Below are positions 1-9,755 of a DNA stretch of 64,000 nucleotides, piece after piece. Under the pieces are notes generated by a model that had not been told where the DNA came from, ran no database searches, and was given only the letters and a program-made list of their open reading frames with translations. The stretch comes from Rhodococcus gordoniae. Lineage in GTDB: Bacteria > Actinomycetota > Actinomycetes > Mycobacteriales > Mycobacteriaceae. Made by a program: the position numbers and the translations under genes. Location: assembly GCF_001646655.1 (NCBI RefSeq), contig NZ_LPZN01000003.1, positions 186,001-250,000 of the forward strand, read 5' to 3'. Positions within the stretch are counted from its first letter, which is position 1, and every line of letters begins with the position of its first letter.

Positions 1-1003
1 CGAGATCCGCCGTCGATGCCGTTCCCCGGTTGGTGAGCGCCAGCGTGTGCTTCGTCGACAGCCGCGCCGGCGCGTCGGCGGCGGGAAATCCCTTCCCGAA
101 ACCGGCCCGCTCGATCAGCCACCCGGCCGACAACTTGGTTCCGCCGTCCGCCGGGAACTGCGGGACCCGCACGTCCTCGCCCACCTTCGCCGCGATGGCC
201 GCCAGCACGTCCGGCAACCGATCGTCGGGCACGACGGGATTGGTGAAGAACGACCCGGCGCTCCACGTGTCGGGATCGCCCGAGTCGAGCACCATGCCTT
301 TGCTCCGGCGCAACCCGAGGACGTGCTCGCGCACCTGTGCCGTCGGCCTGCGCTCGCCTTCCTCCGCGCCGAGCGCCACCGCGAGCTCGCGGTACGCCAG
401 CGGTGCGCTGGAGCCGTCGTCCCGCACGTCCAGTTCCACCTCGAGGACCACGGCCGTGTCGGTGTGCTTGAGGACGCTGGTCCGGTAGCCGAGACCGAGA
501 GCTTCGGGCCCCACCCACGAATCCCGTCCGGTGCCGCGGTCGAGCAGACGAACGCGGCGCAGGATCGAGCCCACCTCGACGCCGTAGGCCCCGACGTTCT
601 GCACCGGCGTCGCTCCCGCGGAGCCCGGGATGCCCGACAGGCATTCGAGCCCGCCGAGTCCGGCGTCCACGGTGGTCGCGACCACCGCGTCCCATTCGGC
701 TCCCGCATCCACCCGGATGTGATCGTCGCGGAGGTCGACACCGGTGGTCGCGACGCGGACCACGACCCCGTCGAAGCCGTCGTCCCCGATGACGAGGTTG
801 GAGCCGCCCGCGAGGAGCAGGAGCGGGACGCGCTGCTCGTCGAGCAGCCGCACGACCTCGATCAACGACGAGGTGGACGCGCATTCGACGAGATACCGGG
901 CGGGGCCGCCGAGCCGGAGGGTCGTGAAATCCGACAGCGACACCTGCTCGGACACCGTGGCTCCCGTTTCGGCGAGCCGGGCCCTGGTACGTGGATCAAG
1001 CAC
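1..1003 (-). CDS. murB: UDP-N-acetylenolpyruvoylglucosamine reductase (MurB), 3' end outside window
   Basis: FAD enzyme that reduces UDP-GlcNAc-enolpyruvate to UDP-MurNAc with NADPH, a cytoplasmic step of peptidoglycan precursor synthesis. The minus-strand frame from GTG 1003 stays open to base 1 (334 codons, C-terminus missing). Visible MurB motifs are TTLRLGGPA (about residue 27), [14 protein letters not shown] (about 63), [21 protein letters not shown] (about 115-135) and SAGSFFTNP, which holds the catalytic serine. GTG 1003 gives the same N-terminal length before TTLR as M. tuberculosis MurB (Rv0482); GTG 955 is a shorter alternative. Only 23 bp separate 1003 from the divergent gene at 1027, so the two promoters must overlap the coding starts. 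Confidence 0.93.
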   Translation of the reverse strand, partial: MLDPRTRARLAETGATVSEQVSLSDFTTLRLGGPARYLVECASTSSLIEVVRLLDEQRVPLLLLAGGSNLVIGDDGFDGVVVRVATTGVDLRDDHIRVDAGAEWDAVVATTVDAGLGGLECLSGIPGSAGATPVQNVGAYGVEVGSILRRVRLLDRGTGRDSWVGPEALGLGYRTSVLKHTDTAVVLEVELDVRDDGSSAPLAYRELAVALGAEEGERRPTAQVREHVLGLRRSKGMVLDSGDPDTWSAGSFFTNPVVPDDRLPDVLAAIAAKVGEDVRVPQFPADGGTKLSAGWLIERAGFGKGFPAADAPARLSTKHTLALTNRGTASTADL

Positions 1004-1026
1004 CAGCAAACGGTAGCGTGCCCCGT

Positions 1027-1536
1027 ATGGGCAGCCCTATCGACCACACTGCGAACTACTCGTCCCCGCCTGCCGCGGTCCACGCGGCGTTCGTCGATCC
1101 GCAGTACTGGCAGACCCGGCTGCGTGAGGTCGGCGGTCCGGGCGCGGCGGTCGAGCGGGCCGACAGCGGCGACGGCACGATCGAACTCGATCTCCATCAG
1201 GCCATCCCTGCCGAGCACCTGCCGAGCATGGTCACGAGCATCCGCCCGGGCGATCTCGTCATCCGGCGACACGAGGCGTGGGGTGCATTCGCCGACGGTC
1301 GCGCCGAGGGCAGGTTCTCGGCGCACGTCGACGGGATGCCGGGTGAGGTCACCGGCGGGATGACGCTGATCGCCGACGGCGCGGGTTCGTCCGTCGTCGT
1401 CGAGGGCACCGTCGAAGTGAAGATCCCGTTCCTCGGCTCCAAGATCGAAGGGATGATCGTCGAGCAGCTGATCGAACTGTTCGACGCGGAGCGCACCTTC
1501 ACCGAGCAGTGGTGCCGCGGCGATCATTCCGCCTGA
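1027..1536 (+). CDS. DUF2505 family protein
   Basis: A 169-residue DUF2505 protein; the family is predicted to have a SRPBCC/START-like lipid-binding fold, and its function is unknown. It opens with [22 protein letters not shown], the usual aromatic-rich beginning of this fold, and ends with the conserved block [18 protein letters not shown] paralogue follows at 1612-2112. Its place beside divergent murB matches Rv0481c/Rv0482 in M. tuberculosis. A TAGCGT hexamer at 1014-1019 lies only 7 bp before the ATG, consistent with a leaderless transcript (inference). No signal peptide or membrane segment is visible. Confidence 0.85.
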   Translation: MGSPIDHTANYSSPPAAVHAAFVDPQYWQTRLREVGGPGAAVERADSGDGTIELDLHQAIPAEHLPSMVTSIRPGDLVIRRHEAWGAFADGRAEGRFSAHVDGMPGEVTGGMTLIADGAGSSVVVEGTVEVKIPFLGSKIEGMIVEQLIELFDAERTFTEQWCRGDHSA

Positions 1537-1611
1537 TCACCCCCCGCCGGGGCGTCCCACGGCGACCCGCGATTTCCGGACGGGCCACCCGGCGCGGTAA
1601 CCTGGCCGGTC

Positions 1612-2112
1612 GTGGCACGGCGTATCGATTACTCTGCCCGCTTCCCCTACCCACCGGAGCGGGTGTACGAGGCGCTCGCCGATCCCGGGCACTGGGAAGC
1701 GCGGATGACCGAGATGCGCAAGTACTCGGAGAACCACGTCCGCGAGTTCACGACCTCCGAATCGGGCATCGCGCTGGTGCTGCACCACGTCCTCCCCCGC
1801 TCCGACCTGCCGGAGATCGCCCGCACGGTGATCAAGAAGGACATGGTCATCACGCGCGAGGAGACCTACGGGCCGTTCACCGACCGCGCGACCGGCACCT
1901 ACCGGGCGTCGATCCCCGGCGGCCCGGGCAGTCTGACGGGCACGATGGAACTCTTCGCCGACGACCACGGCGCCACGCTCCGCACCACCTCCGAGGCCAA
2001 GGTGCACATCCCGTTCGTCGGCGGCAAGCTCGAAGAACTCATCCTCACCAATCTCGTCGACGTGTTCCGCACCGAAGCGGCCATCACCGCCGACTGGCTC
2101 GCGCGACGGTAA
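1612..2112 (+). CDS. DUF2505 family protein (second copy)
   Basis: A 166-residue paralogue of the upstream DUF2505 gene, starting at GTG 1612 (MARRIDYSARFPYPPERVYEAL). It keeps the same C-terminal block (HIPFVGGKLEELILTNLVDVF) and the SRPBCC-like N-terminus. The two copies are clearly diverged, so this is an old duplication. The stop codon lies 4 bp before the next start at 2117, suggesting co-transcription with the methyltransferase. Ligand and function are unknown. Confidence 0.85.
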   Translation: MARRIDYSARFPYPPERVYEALADPGHWEARMTEMRKYSENHVREFTTSESGIALVLHHVLPRSDLPEIARTVIKKDMVITREETYGPFTDRATGTYRASIPGGPGSLTGTMELFADDHGATLRTTSEAKVHIPFVGGKLEELILTNLVDVFRTEAAITADWLARR

Positions 2113-2116
2113 CCGA

Positions 2117-2947
2117 GTGCCGAATCGAGGACCCGTCGGTGTCGTCACGCGCGGCACCACCGGCATCAACCGGCTGCGCCGCAGCGACCGTTGGGCGATG
2201 CACGACCCCCACATCGCGAAGGCGCTGACGCACGCCGTCGACCCTCTGGTGGTCGATCTGGGTTACGGCGCCATGCCGGTGACGACCCTCGAACTGGCTA
2301 CGCGACTGCGGCGGGTACGCGGCGATCTGCGTGTGATCGGCCTCGAGATCGATCCGGAACGGGTGGTTCCGGGCCGCGACGGCGTCGAGTTCGCTCGAGG
2401 CGGTTTCGAACTGGCGGGCCTGCGCCCGACCCTGGTGCGGGCGTTCAACGTGCTCCGGCAGTATCCGGAGGAGGCCGTCGAACCGGCATGGGCGCGTCTG
2501 CGGTCCGGTCTCGCTCCCGGAGGGCTGCTCATCGACGGCACGTGCGACGAGCTGGGCCGGCGTTGCGCGTGGGTGCTGCTCGACGAGTACGGCCCCCGAT
2601 CGCTGACGTTGGCGTGGAGCCCGTTCCATGTGGACAGACCATCCGACCTCGCCGAACGGCTACCCAAGGCACTGATCCACCGGAACGTTCCGGGCGAGCC
2701 GATCCACGCGCTGCTCCGCGCGGCCGACCGAGCGTGGGCGACGAGCGCCCCGCACGCGGCGTTCGGACCGCGGATCCGGTGGCAGGCGACGCTCGAACTG
2801 TTGCGCGATCAGGGCTTCCCCGTGCGCCCTCCCCGTCGCCGTCTCCGCGACTGCGTCCTGACGGTGCCGTGGGACGCGGTCGCACCCACGGACGAACCTG
2901 CCGCATCCGAGCGAACCGGCCGAGGAACTGCGCTCGTCGCGGTCTGA
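2117..2947 (+). CDS. Class I SAM-dependent methyltransferase
   Basis: A 276-residue protein beginning at GTG 2117, 4 bp after the DUF2505 stop. The glycine-rich SAM motif I is VDLGYG (residues 46-51), followed by an acidic residue in VIGLEIDPERV about 25 residues later, as in Rossmann methyltransferases. An aspartate-led GGLLIDGTCDELGRR segment would be motif IV/V. The substrate is not evident. The tail (about 250-276) is polar and low in conserved positions. Its pairing with DUF2505 is positional evidence only. Confidence 0.75.
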   Translation: MPNRGPVGVVTRGTTGINRLRRSDRWAMHDPHIAKALTHAVDPLVVDLGYGAMPVTTLELATRLRRVRGDLRVIGLEIDPERVVPGRDGVEFARGGFELAGLRPTLVRAFNVLRQYPEEAVEPAWARLRSGLAPGGLLIDGTCDELGRRCAWVLLDEYGPRSLTLAWSPFHVDRPSDLAERLPKALIHRNVPGEPIHALLRAADRAWATSAPHAAFGPRIRWQATLELLRDQGFPVRPPRRRLRDCVLTVPWDAVAPTDEPAASERTGRGTALVAV

Positions 2948-2969
2948 GAACCGTCGCGGCCCCGGCCGT

Positions 2970-3587
2970 TCAGCCTGCGGCCAGGAGTGCCAGCTCGATC
3001 CGGTCGGCCACCGCAGCCGGCTGATTCGCCACCGCGGCGTGCAGCTGATCGGAGTCGACCCGCCCGAGCGCGAGGGCGTCGCCGACGAGTTCGTCGAGCA
3101 CTTCCTGGGACACACCGCCCGCGGCCAGATCGACCGCGGTGCGTGCCGGCGTGGTGATCCGGAATGCGCCGGCGATCTCGCAGTCCTCGTCCGCCAACGT
3201 CCGGTGATGGAGCGCGAGCCGGTTGCTCGGCACGGTGCGCTGGTCGGGAGTGGACAGGTGGAGGAAGCGGGGCTGCAGGTGCCCCATGCCGTGCAGGTCG
3301 GCGGCGCTCTGGTGCGAGACGACCGCTTCGCCCTCGTACCAGGTGCACCACTGGGCGAACTCGTCGAACTTGGTCCGCGGGCTGTCGCCGAGGCGATACA
3401 ACTCGGTCTCGACGCGGATCCACAGACCCGCCTCGATGCGTTCCGCGAAGTCGTGCGCTGCTATCCCGTGGCCGACGGCCTGGCGTGCGGTGAAGAACCC
3501 GGCTTGCGTGGCGGCGAGGCGCCGCAGCGAGTCGTCGGCATCGGCCCGCCCGGTTGCGTCGTAACCTGAATCCGTCCACCCTGTCAT
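2970..3587 (-). CDS. AbiEi-like (type IV antitoxin domain) protein, orphan
   Basis: A 205-residue protein with an N-terminal winged-helix-like segment (about 22-66: LRRLAATQAGFFTARQAV then RIEAGLWIRV) typical of AbiEi antitoxin-domain proteins, followed by VSHQSAADLHGMGHLQP and a RTAVDLAAGGV segment found in actinobacterial members. Those families bind DNA. No nucleotidyltransferase toxin (AbiEii) lies next to it, so it is an orphan; many actinobacteria have numerous such solo copies. A related but longer protein is at 46633-47526. Unlike that one, this copy has no flanking inverted repeats that I can see. Confidence 0.65.
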   Translation of the reverse strand: MTGWTDSGYDATGRADADDSLRRLAATQAGFFTARQAVGHGIAAHDFAERIEAGLWIRVETELYRLGDSPRTKFDEFAQWCTWYEGEAVVSHQSAADLHGMGHLQPRFLHLSTPDQRTVPSNRLALHHRTLADEDCEIAGAFRITTPARTAVDLAAGGVSQEVLDELVGDALALGRVDSDQLHAAVANQPAAVADRIELALLAAG

Positions 3588-3691
3588 GGCGCCCAGCGTA
3601 GCCGACGAATGTGGTACACCTCACATATTTTCCTCATCCTGCGGCCGCGTGTTCAGTCGATCCTCAGAGTTCTCCGGAAGAATCGACACTC

Positions 3692-4453
3692 ATGACGCAA
3701 CGGAAGCGCAACCGCACCGTCACGATCGCCGTCGTTCTCGTCGCGGCGCTGGTCGCCGTCCTGGTGGGCGCGGAGGTCTACGTCCGCAACCGCGCGACCA
3801 CCTGTCTCGCCCAATCCTTCGAGAGCGAGCTCGGTACCGGAGTCGACGTTGACCTGAGCTGGAAACCGGTACTGCTGCAACTGCTCGACCGGCGGGTACC
3901 CTCGGTGTCCCTCGACAGCGACGACACCGCCTTCGGCCCCGCCCAGCAGATGCAGGTGCACGCCGAGGTCGAGGATGTCGACCTGCGTGATTCCGCAGAG
4001 GGTGCCGGCACCATCGGCAGCTCGAGCGCCGATGTGTCGTGGCCCGTCTCCGGGATCCTCGCGACCGTGCAGAGCCAGTCGGTGGGAGCGCTCGTCACCG
4101 ACGTCACGGCCGACGAGAACGCGGGCACCCTCACATTCACCGTCGGCGGGCAGGGTCTTGCGGAGTTCACCGCGCGGCCGGTGGTGAACGGCGGCGTGGT
4201 GACGGTCGAGACGACCGACGCGACGATCCTCGGCATCGGGCTCCCGACGGCCCTCGTCGACGGCGTCGTGGAGATCCTCGCCTCGGGTCTGCAGCAGTAC
4301 CCGCTGGGCATGCAGGCCACCGAAGTGGGCGTCACCGACTCGGGCGTCGAACTCCGCCTCGAAGGGGGCCGCTTCGTGCTGCCGGAGAACCCGCAGGGAC
4401 AGCCGGGACAACAGCAAACGCAACAGCAGAGCAGCTGCGGCCTGCTGTCGTGA
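3692..4453 (+). CDS. LmeA-like phospholipid-binding protein (DUF2993)
   Basis: A 253-residue envelope protein. Residues 1-8 are basic (MTQRKRNR) and residues 9-29 form one hydrophobic anchor, so the rest is predicted outside the membrane. The body matches the DUF2993/LmeA pattern (N-terminal CLAQSFESELGTGVDVDLSWKP, then repeated beta-rich segments). LmeA in mycobacteria binds phospholipids and supports lipomannan maturation; here that role is inferred. The tail is glutamine-rich (GQPGQQQTQQQ). ATG 3692 is chosen because the upstream 27 codons do not look like signal sequence. It converges on deoC. Confidence 0.75.
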   Translation: MTQRKRNRTVTIAVVLVAALVAVLVGAEVYVRNRATTCLAQSFESELGTGVDVDLSWKPVLLQLLDRRVPSVSLDSDDTAFGPAQQMQVHAEVEDVDLRDSAEGAGTIGSSSADVSWPVSGILATVQSQSVGALVTDVTADENAGTLTFTVGGQGLAEFTARPVVNGGVVTVETTDATILGIGLPTALVDGVVEILASGLQQYPLGMQATEVGVTDSGVELRLEGGRFVLPENPQGQPGQQQTQQQSSCGLLS

Positions 4454-4465
4454 CCGGCAAGGTCG

Positions 4466-4513
4466 GCCCTGCGGACCGTCCAGCACTGCTCAGCCCTGCA
4501 GACCGTCCAGCAC
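4466..4513. repeat. 27-bp-period tandem duplication over the deoC stop codon
   Basis: Two 21-bp copies of the last deoC codons, 4466-4486 and 4493-4513, differ at one base (GCGGACC versus GCAGACC). The deoC stop lies between them at 4490-4492, so the external copy is a decayed remnant of the coding end. Confidence 0.9.
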
Positions 4514-5155
4514 GGCGCGGCTGCCGGACAACCCGAGGCGTGTGGCCCCGGCCTCGATCATCGCGACCGCGTCCTCCGCGGTGCGGATACCGCCGCTCGC
4601 CTTGATGCCGAGCCGGCCGCCCACCGTCTCCGCCATGAGCGCGACCGCGTGGGTGGTGGCGCCGCCCGCGGGATGGAAGCCGGTGGAGGTCTTCACGAAG
4701 TTCGCGCCGGCTTTCTCCGCCGCGCGGCACACCTCCACGATCGCCTCGTCGGAGAGGACCGCGGACTCGATGATGACCTTGAGGACCGGGCCGAATCCGA
4801 TCGATTCGCGCACCGTGAGGATGTCGGCGAGAACGGCGTTGTAGTCGCCGCTCACGGCAGCACCCACGTCGATCACCATGTCGATCTCGCGCGCACCCTC
4901 GTCCACGGCGAGTCGCGCCTCGGCGCCCTTGATGAGCGAATGGTGCTTGCCCGACGGGAATCCGACGACCGTCGCGACCGTGACCCCCTCGGCCCGCAGG
5001 GGCAGCATCGACGGCGACACGCACACCGCGTACACGCCGAGATCGACAGCTTCGTCGACGAGGGCCCGCACGTCCTGCGAGGACGCTTCGGGCTTGAGGA
5101 GGGTGTGGTCGATCATCGACGCGACCTGCGCGCGGGTCAGCGGGGTTCCGGACAT
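4490..5155 (-). CDS. deoC: Deoxyribose-phosphate aldolase
   Basis: Class I aldolase that splits 2-deoxyribose-5-phosphate into glyceraldehyde-3-phosphate and acetaldehyde in deoxynucleoside catabolism. It has 221 residues, the family norm. Signature segments are DHTLLKPEA near the N-terminus, [14 protein letters not shown], the Schiff-base lysine in VKTSTGF and the second lysine in [13 protein letters not shown] 5155 fits the family start; the frame stays open upstream but without DeoC similarity. It corresponds to Rv0478 in the conserved order. The last 21 coding bases are duplicated just after the stop codon (see repeat 4466-4513). Confidence 0.95.
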   Translation of the reverse strand: MSGTPLTRAQVASMIDHTLLKPEASSQDVRALVDEAVDLGVYAVCVSPSMLPLRAEGVTVATVVGFPSGKHHSLIKGAEARLAVDEGAREIDMVIDVGAAVSGDYNAVLADILTVRESIGFGPVLKVIIESAVLSDEAIVEVCRAAEKAGANFVKTSTGFHPAGGATTHAVALMAETVGGRLGIKASGGIRTAEDAVAMIEAGATRLGLSGSRAVLDGLQG

Positions 5156-5287
5156 GAGTGCAGCTTCCCACACGACGGGCCCGACGGTTCGGCACCGCAT
5201 GTCGTTCGGCCGCATGTTCTCCGGCACCGCACCCTGCCTTCGGTAATCCACTCGCGCAGGAGGCCTCCGGCCACCCACAATGATCGC

Positions 5288-5821
5288 GTGCTGATCCGTC
5301 GAGAGCTTCCTGCCGACATCCGTGCGATCGCGGACGTGCACCGCGCCGCCTTCGCTCCGTTCGCCGCGCCGGGCCACGAGCCGGTCGAGCCCGGTCTCGT
5401 CGCGTCGCTGCGCGCGAGCGACGCGTGGCTGCCACCCTTGTCGCTCGTCGCCGAGGACGGCGCGGGCGCGATCGTCGGGCACGTCGTCGCTACCCGTGGA
5501 CACGTCGGCAGCACGCCCGCGTTGGGTCTGGGTCCGCTCGGTGTCCGACCCGACCTGCAGCGTTCCGGTGTGGGCAGCGCACTCGTCCACGCCGTGCTCG
5601 GTGCGGCGGACGCGCTGGACGAGTCGCTCGTGCTCCTGCTCGGACACCCCGGCTACTACCCCCGTTTCGGTTTCGTGCCCGCCGCCGAGCTCGGGATCTC
5701 CCCGGACGTCGAGGAGTGGGCCTCCCACTTCCAGGCCCGGGCGCTCACGGCACACGACCCCGCGCTTCGGGGCACCTTCCGGTATGCCGAACCGTTCTAC
5801 GATCTCGAGGACCAGGGATGA
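5288..5821 (+). CDS. GNAT family N-acetyltransferase
   Basis: A 177-residue acetyl-CoA-dependent acyltransferase starting at GTG 5288. The acetyl-CoA-binding motif A is seen in [20 protein letters not shown] (Q/R-x-x-G-x-G/A), preceded by beta-strand [12 protein letters not shown] and followed by [15 protein letters not shown], a sub-family pattern of YhbS-like acetyltransferases. The substrate is unknown. Its stop overlaps the next start by ATGA, so it is translationally coupled to the methyltransferase at 5818. Confidence 0.88.
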   Translation: MLIRRELPADIRAIADVHRAAFAPFAAPGHEPVEPGLVASLRASDAWLPPLSLVAEDGAGAIVGHVVATRGHVGSTPALGLGPLGVRPDLQRSGVGSALVHAVLGAADALDESLVLLLGHPGYYPRFGFVPAAELGISPDVEEWASHFQARALTAHDPALRGTFRYAEPFYDLEDQG

Positions 5822-6702
5822 ACGACGAACGACGGGTCGAGCCCGAGAATCCGTGGACCGACTCCACCGAGACCGCCCGCACCTTCGACGCGGCGAGTGG
5901 TGATTTCGACGACCTCACCCCGGCGGTGTGGGGTCCGGCCGGACAGGCACTGGTCTTCCAGCTGGGCGTCTCCCCGGGCGAAGCGGTGCTCGACGCGTGC
6001 TGCGGAACGGGATCGTCCGCGCTTCCCGCCGCCGCGGCCGTCGGGCCCGACGGACTCGTCCACGGCGTCGACATCGCCGACGAGATGCTCGAACGCGGCC
6101 GCCTGAGCGCGGAACGCCGCGGCCTGAAGAACATCGAATTCGTCTGCGCGGACGCCTCGAGGTGGGAACCGCCCTCGGACGTACCCGCTCCCGGCTACGA
6201 CGTGCTGGCGGTCTCCTACGGGGTGTTCTTCCTCCCGGACATGGACCGCGCCTTCTGGCGCCTCGTCTCCCTCGTGCGGCAGGGCGGACGCGCCGGTGTG
6301 ACGGTGTGGCGACGCGGGGCGATGGAGGAGTTCTCGTCGATCGTGTTCGACGTCGCGGCCCGCCACTCCCCCGAGCCGCGCGACCGCGGCGCTCTGCGCG
6401 ATCGCATGCCGCTGCACCGGATCGACACTCCGCGGACTCTCGAGGCATGGCTCACCGATGCCGGAACGGATTCCGTGGAGGTCCGCACCCTGTCGAATCT
6501 GCTTCCCGCGACCGACGAGCTGTGCTGGTCGCTCGTGACGGGTACGGGTCTGCGTGCGGCACTGACAGGGCTCGACTCCGAGCAGGTGGCAGCGGTACGG
6601 CACCGGATCGCCGACGAGGTCACGGCACGCGGCCTGCACACGATCGACGCCACCACTCTCGTGGCGACGGCCACGGTGCGGCGTCCTCCGGTCTCGGGCT
6701 GA
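5818..6702 (+). CDS. Class I SAM-dependent methyltransferase
   Basis: A 294-residue methyltransferase. SAM motif I is [14 protein letters not shown] (about residues 58-71), motif II contains [11 protein letters not shown], and FVCADASRW and [16 protein letters not shown] give motifs III-IV, as in UbiE/Methyltransf_11 proteins. It overlaps the GNAT stop by 4 bp. The acceptor cannot be told from sequence. It is followed by an independent gene (purU) after 45 bp. Confidence 0.85.
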   Translation: MNDERRVEPENPWTDSTETARTFDAASGDFDDLTPAVWGPAGQALVFQLGVSPGEAVLDACCGTGSSALPAAAAVGPDGLVHGVDIADEMLERGRLSAERRGLKNIEFVCADASRWEPPSDVPAPGYDVLAVSYGVFFLPDMDRAFWRLVSLVRQGGRAGVTVWRRGAMEEFSSIVFDVAARHSPEPRDRGALRDRMPLHRIDTPRTLEAWLTDAGTDSVEVRTLSNLLPATDELCWSLVTGTGLRAALTGLDSEQVAAVRHRIADEVTARGLHTIDATTLVATATVRRPPVSG

Positions 6703-6747
6703 CGACCGGCGGACGCGCCCTGCGCAGCACCTGAGACAATCGGAGTC

Positions 6748-7635
6748 ATGACGCTCGCCTCCTCCGCCGACGATCGACGTTACGTTCTGACCCTGGGCTG
6801 CCCGGACACCACCGGGATCGTCGCCCGCATCTCGACCTTTCTCGCGGAGGTCGGGGGTTCGATCGTCGAAGCGGCCTACCACGCCGACCAGGACACCGGC
6901 TGGTTCTTCACCCGTCAGGCCGTCCGGGCGTCGTCGATTCCGTTCGGCCTCGACGAACTGCGCGAGAAGTTCGCGGGCGTCGCAGCCGACATCGGTCCGC
7001 AGACCGAATGGACGCTCTCCGACACCGGCAAGCGCAAGCGCATCGTGCTGCTCGTCAGCAAGGAGGCGCATTGCCTGCACGACATCCTCGGGCGGGTCGC
7101 AGCAGGCGAACTCGACGCCGAGGTGTGCGCCGTCATCGGCAACCATCGCGATCTCGAACCGGTCGCGCAGCGGCACGGCATCGAATTCCACTACGTGTCG
7201 TTCCCGAAGGATCCCGCCGAGCGCGGCCCGGCCTTCGAACAGGTGCGCAAGCTCGTCGACGCCTACGACCCGCACGCGGTGGTCCTCGCCCGGTTCATGC
7301 AGGTACTCCCGGAGGCGCTGTGCGAGCACTGGGCCGGACGGGCGATCAACATCCACCACAGCTTCCTGCCCTCGTTCATCGGCGCACGGCCCTACCACCA
7401 GGCATTCACGCGTGGTGTGAAGCTCATCGGCGCGACCTGCCACTACGTCACCGCCGAACTCGACGCCGGACCGATCATCGAGCAGGACGTCATCCGGGTC
7501 AGTCACAGCGACAGCGTCAGCGACATGGTCCGCCAGGGCCGCGACGTCGAGAAGCTGGTGCTCTCGCGCGGCCTGCGCTGGCACCTCGAGGATCGCGTGC
7601 TGGTGCACGACAGCAAGACCGTCGTCTTCCGGTAG
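6748..7635 (+). CDS. purU: Formyltetrahydrofolate deformylase
   Basis: Hydrolyses 10-formyl-THF to formate and THF, balancing one-carbon pools. The 295 residues comprise an N-terminal ACT domain (about 8-90, opening LTLGCPDTTGIVARISTFL) and a formyltransferase-fold catalytic domain (about 95-295). Catalytic-site sequences are visible: INIHHSFLPSFIGARPYHQA with the Asn/His pair, and GATCHYVTAELDAGPII with the Asp. Length and domain order are as usual for PurU. It is preceded by a non-coding gap of 45 bp and converges with the hydrolase at 7663. Confidence 0.95.
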   Translation: MTLASSADDRRYVLTLGCPDTTGIVARISTFLAEVGGSIVEAAYHADQDTGWFFTRQAVRASSIPFGLDELREKFAGVAADIGPQTEWTLSDTGKRKRIVLLVSKEAHCLHDILGRVAAGELDAEVCAVIGNHRDLEPVAQRHGIEFHYVSFPKDPAERGPAFEQVRKLVDAYDPHAVVLARFMQVLPEALCEHWAGRAINIHHSFLPSFIGARPYHQAFTRGVKLIGATCHYVTAELDAGPIIEQDVIRVSHSDSVSDMVRQGRDVEKLVLSRGLRWHLEDRVLVHDSKTVVFR

Positions 7636-7662
7636 AACACCGGCCGGCGCCGGCGAACCGAC

Positions 7663-8700
7663 TCAGCCGACGGGCACTCCGGCTCGTTCGACGAGGTGCG
7701 CGAGCTCCTCGTCGAACCTGTCGATCGCTTCGACCGAGCTCATGTGCCCGATGCCGTCGAGCACCACGAGACGTTCGAGATTGCCCGCGCGCTCGAGTTC
7801 CTCGGCCAGGCGCCGAGCGTGTACGGGCGGGGTGAGACGGTCTGCCGTGCCGACGAGCACCGTCGTCGGCACGGTGAGATTCTGCAGGCCCTCCCGGATG
7901 TCGAGAGCGCTCAGTGCCCTGCCCCAGCCACCCCGCGTGCGCGGCGGGCACCCGAGCACGATCCGTTCGCAGAACGCCACCTCCGCGGCGCTCGCACCGG
8001 GCGAGAGAGCCACGTAGCGCAGTGCCCGGGTCGTCACGGCGGACGACGCCAACGGGACCGTCGCACCCATGAGCCGGCTCGCCACAGGTGCCGGTACCCG
8101 CGGGAAGCGTTGCGGCAGAGGCACGATTGCCGAGTCGGCGACCAGCCGGTCGGTGCCGGTGCTCGCGAGCAGCACACCCGCGACCGTGCGATCGACGTTC
8201 TCCGGGTACTTCTCGGCCCACGCGATGATGCTCATCCCGCCCATGCTGTGGCCGGTGAGAACTGCTTTCGAACCGGGACGCACCACGGCGTCGAGAACCG
8301 CCTGGAGATCGTCGGCGAGTACGTCCGCTCCCAGCGACCGCGCCCCGGCCTCGCTGTCGCCGTGCCCACGCTGGTCGTACACCACGACGCGGTAGTTCTC
8401 CGCGAACGCGTTGATCTGCGGCGTCCAGTAGGCGGCATTGCACGTCCAACCGTGGCAGAACACCAGCACGGGGGCATCCGCGTCGCCGTACGCGAGCACG
8501 TTGAGGCGAGCACCGTCCTCGGTGCGCACGTCGACAACCTCGGGTTCGATCTCCGGCTCCCGCAGCAGGGCGTGCGGCGCGACATCCTCGGCACGCACGA
8601 CCGCCCGGCGACGTCGGCGAACGAGGACGGCGGTGGACGCCGCGGCGGCAAGGACGATCGATCCCGCGACGATCGACGCGGTCGGGGACGGCTTTCTCAC
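7663..8700 (-). CDS. Alpha/beta hydrolase with N-terminal membrane anchor
   Basis: A 345-residue alpha/beta-fold hydrolase. Residues 10-27 (SIVAGSIVLAAAASTAVL) are a single hydrophobic segment followed by an RRRRR stop-transfer, so it is probably anchored with the catalytic domain exposed. Visible elements are the oxyanion loop VFCHGWTCNAAYW, the nucleophile elbow TGHSMGGMSI, the acid region VGTADRLTPP and the catalytic histidine in LDGIGHMSSVE. The substrate is unknown; such enzymes are often annotated as lipases or esterases. Its stop is 28 bp from the convergent purU. Confidence 0.85.
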   Translation of the reverse strand: MRKPSPTASIVAGSIVLAAAASTAVLVRRRRRAVVRAEDVAPHALLREPEIEPEVVDVRTEDGARLNVLAYGDADAPVLVFCHGWTCNAAYWTPQINAFAENYRVVVYDQRGHGDSEAGARSLGADVLADDLQAVLDAVVRPGSKAVLTGHSMGGMSIIAWAEKYPENVDRTVAGVLLASTGTDRLVADSAIVPLPQRFPRVPAPVASRLMGATVPLASSAVTTRALRYVALSPGASAAEVAFCERIVLGCPPRTRGGWGRALSALDIREGLQNLTVPTTVLVGTADRLTPPVHARRLAEELERAGNLERLVVLDGIGHMSSVEAIDRFDEELAHLVERAGVPVG

Positions 8701-8740
8701 GGGTGCAGATCTCCTGTCGGTTCGGTGGAGCGGCGCGGTG

Positions 8741-9664
8741 TCACAGGACGTGCGCGCGACGCAGCAGCAGGGTGGACGGACCGCCGACCAGTCCCACCTC
8801 GTCGAGGAACTCGATGGTGCGGCGGGTGCCCTGACGGAGCCTGTCGTGATAGTGCTTGTTCTCCCGCGCGGCCTTCTTCGCTTCGTCGACGTCGAGTCCG
8901 GCCGCGGCGTACACCTGGTCGTTCACCAGACTGGTGACGACGAAGTAGGCGCTCACCCCGAGGTGGAGCCGGATCCATGCTCGTTCGAGGCGGCCGAGTC
9001 GCGCCGACCGCCTGCGGGTCTCCTCGCGGGCGTAACGGATATGCCGCGACTCCTCCACGACGTGGATGTGACTCACCGTCCGGGTGATCGGCTGCACCCG
9101 TTCGTCGCGCAGGAAGTCGCGCTGCATCATGTCGAGGATCTCCTCGGCGAACAGGGTGCCGCCGTAGGCGAGAGCGCCGCGAGCCACAGCCTTGAACACC
9201 CGGCCCGTCTCGCGGATCCAGCGCCGGGGACGATAGGACGGTATCCCGTACCGCTGCGCCGACCGGGCGAACATGACCGAGTGCCTGCATTCGTCTGCGA
9301 TCTCGGTGAGACCGAACTGCACGTAAGGGGTCGCCGGATCGCGCCGGTAGAGATCGCGGACGAGCATCTGCATGAGGATCATCTCGAACCAGATGCCGGT
9401 ACCGGCGATGCTCGCGGCCTCGTGCTCGGTGAGGGTGATGCGCTGGTCCTCCGACATGCGTTCCCACAGGTCGGTGCCGTACAGGCTGCACCACTCCGGC
9501 GTCATGCCGTACTTGCCGTCCACGAGTGGCGCGTCCCAGTCGATCTCGAGCCCGGGATCGTAGGACAGCCGTGCCGCCGAATCGAGCAGGCGTTGCGCGG
9601 TCTCCTGCCGGGCGTCCGCGGAATGTTCACCCGGCAGGCTGTCGTGCTTTCGCAGGAGCGTCAT
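8741..9664 (-). CDS. AurF-type diiron oxygenase
   Basis: A 307-residue protein of the AurF (p-aminobenzoate N-oxygenase-like) ferritin-fold family. Two metal half-sites are visible: TEHEAASIAGTGIWFE and EIADECRHSVMF in the first half, AEEILDMMQRD and VVEESRHIRYAREE in the second, giving the E, E, ExxH pattern twice. AurF enzymes oxidise arylamines; the true substrate here is unknown. It lies downstream of, and in the same direction as, the hbhA/DUF2516 block but has its own upstream region with a palindrome-like element (9687-9714). Confidence 0.85.
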   Translation of the reverse strand: MTLLRKHDSLPGEHSADARQETAQRLLDSAARLSYDPGLEIDWDAPLVDGKYGMTPEWCSLYGTDLWERMSEDQRITLTEHEAASIAGTGIWFEMILMQMLVRDLYRRDPATPYVQFGLTEIADECRHSVMFARSAQRYGIPSYRPRRWIRETGRVFKAVARGALAYGGTLFAEEILDMMQRDFLRDERVQPITRTVSHIHVVEESRHIRYAREETRRRSARLGRLERAWIRLHLGVSAYFVVTSLVNDQVYAAAGLDVDEAKKAARENKHYHDRLRQGTRRTIEFLDEVGLVGGPSTLLLRRAHVL

Positions 9665-9686
9665 CGCCGACCACCTCGTCTCGGAA

Positions 9687-9714
9687 ATTATCCGTTACCC
9701 GAAGTGTCATTATC
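9687..9714. promoter_or_regulatory. Possible operator before the AurF gene
   Basis: The segment contains CCGTTACCCGAAGTG, 23-40 bp upstream of the AurF start. A near copy, CCGTTACTCGGAGTA, precedes the DUF4873 gene at 13709-13723. The core GTTAC-yCGrAGT-r is imperfectly palindromic, like a TetR-type site. The regulator is not known. Confidence 0.35.
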
Positions 9715-9755
9715 TGGATCACACTTGTCAAGCGAGCCGCACGCGCATGCGCCCT

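Noticed and set aside
2970-3587. Complete type IV toxin-antitoxin pair
   Set aside because: The AbiEi-like protein has no neighbouring AbiEii nucleotidyltransferase; both flanking genes belong to other families.
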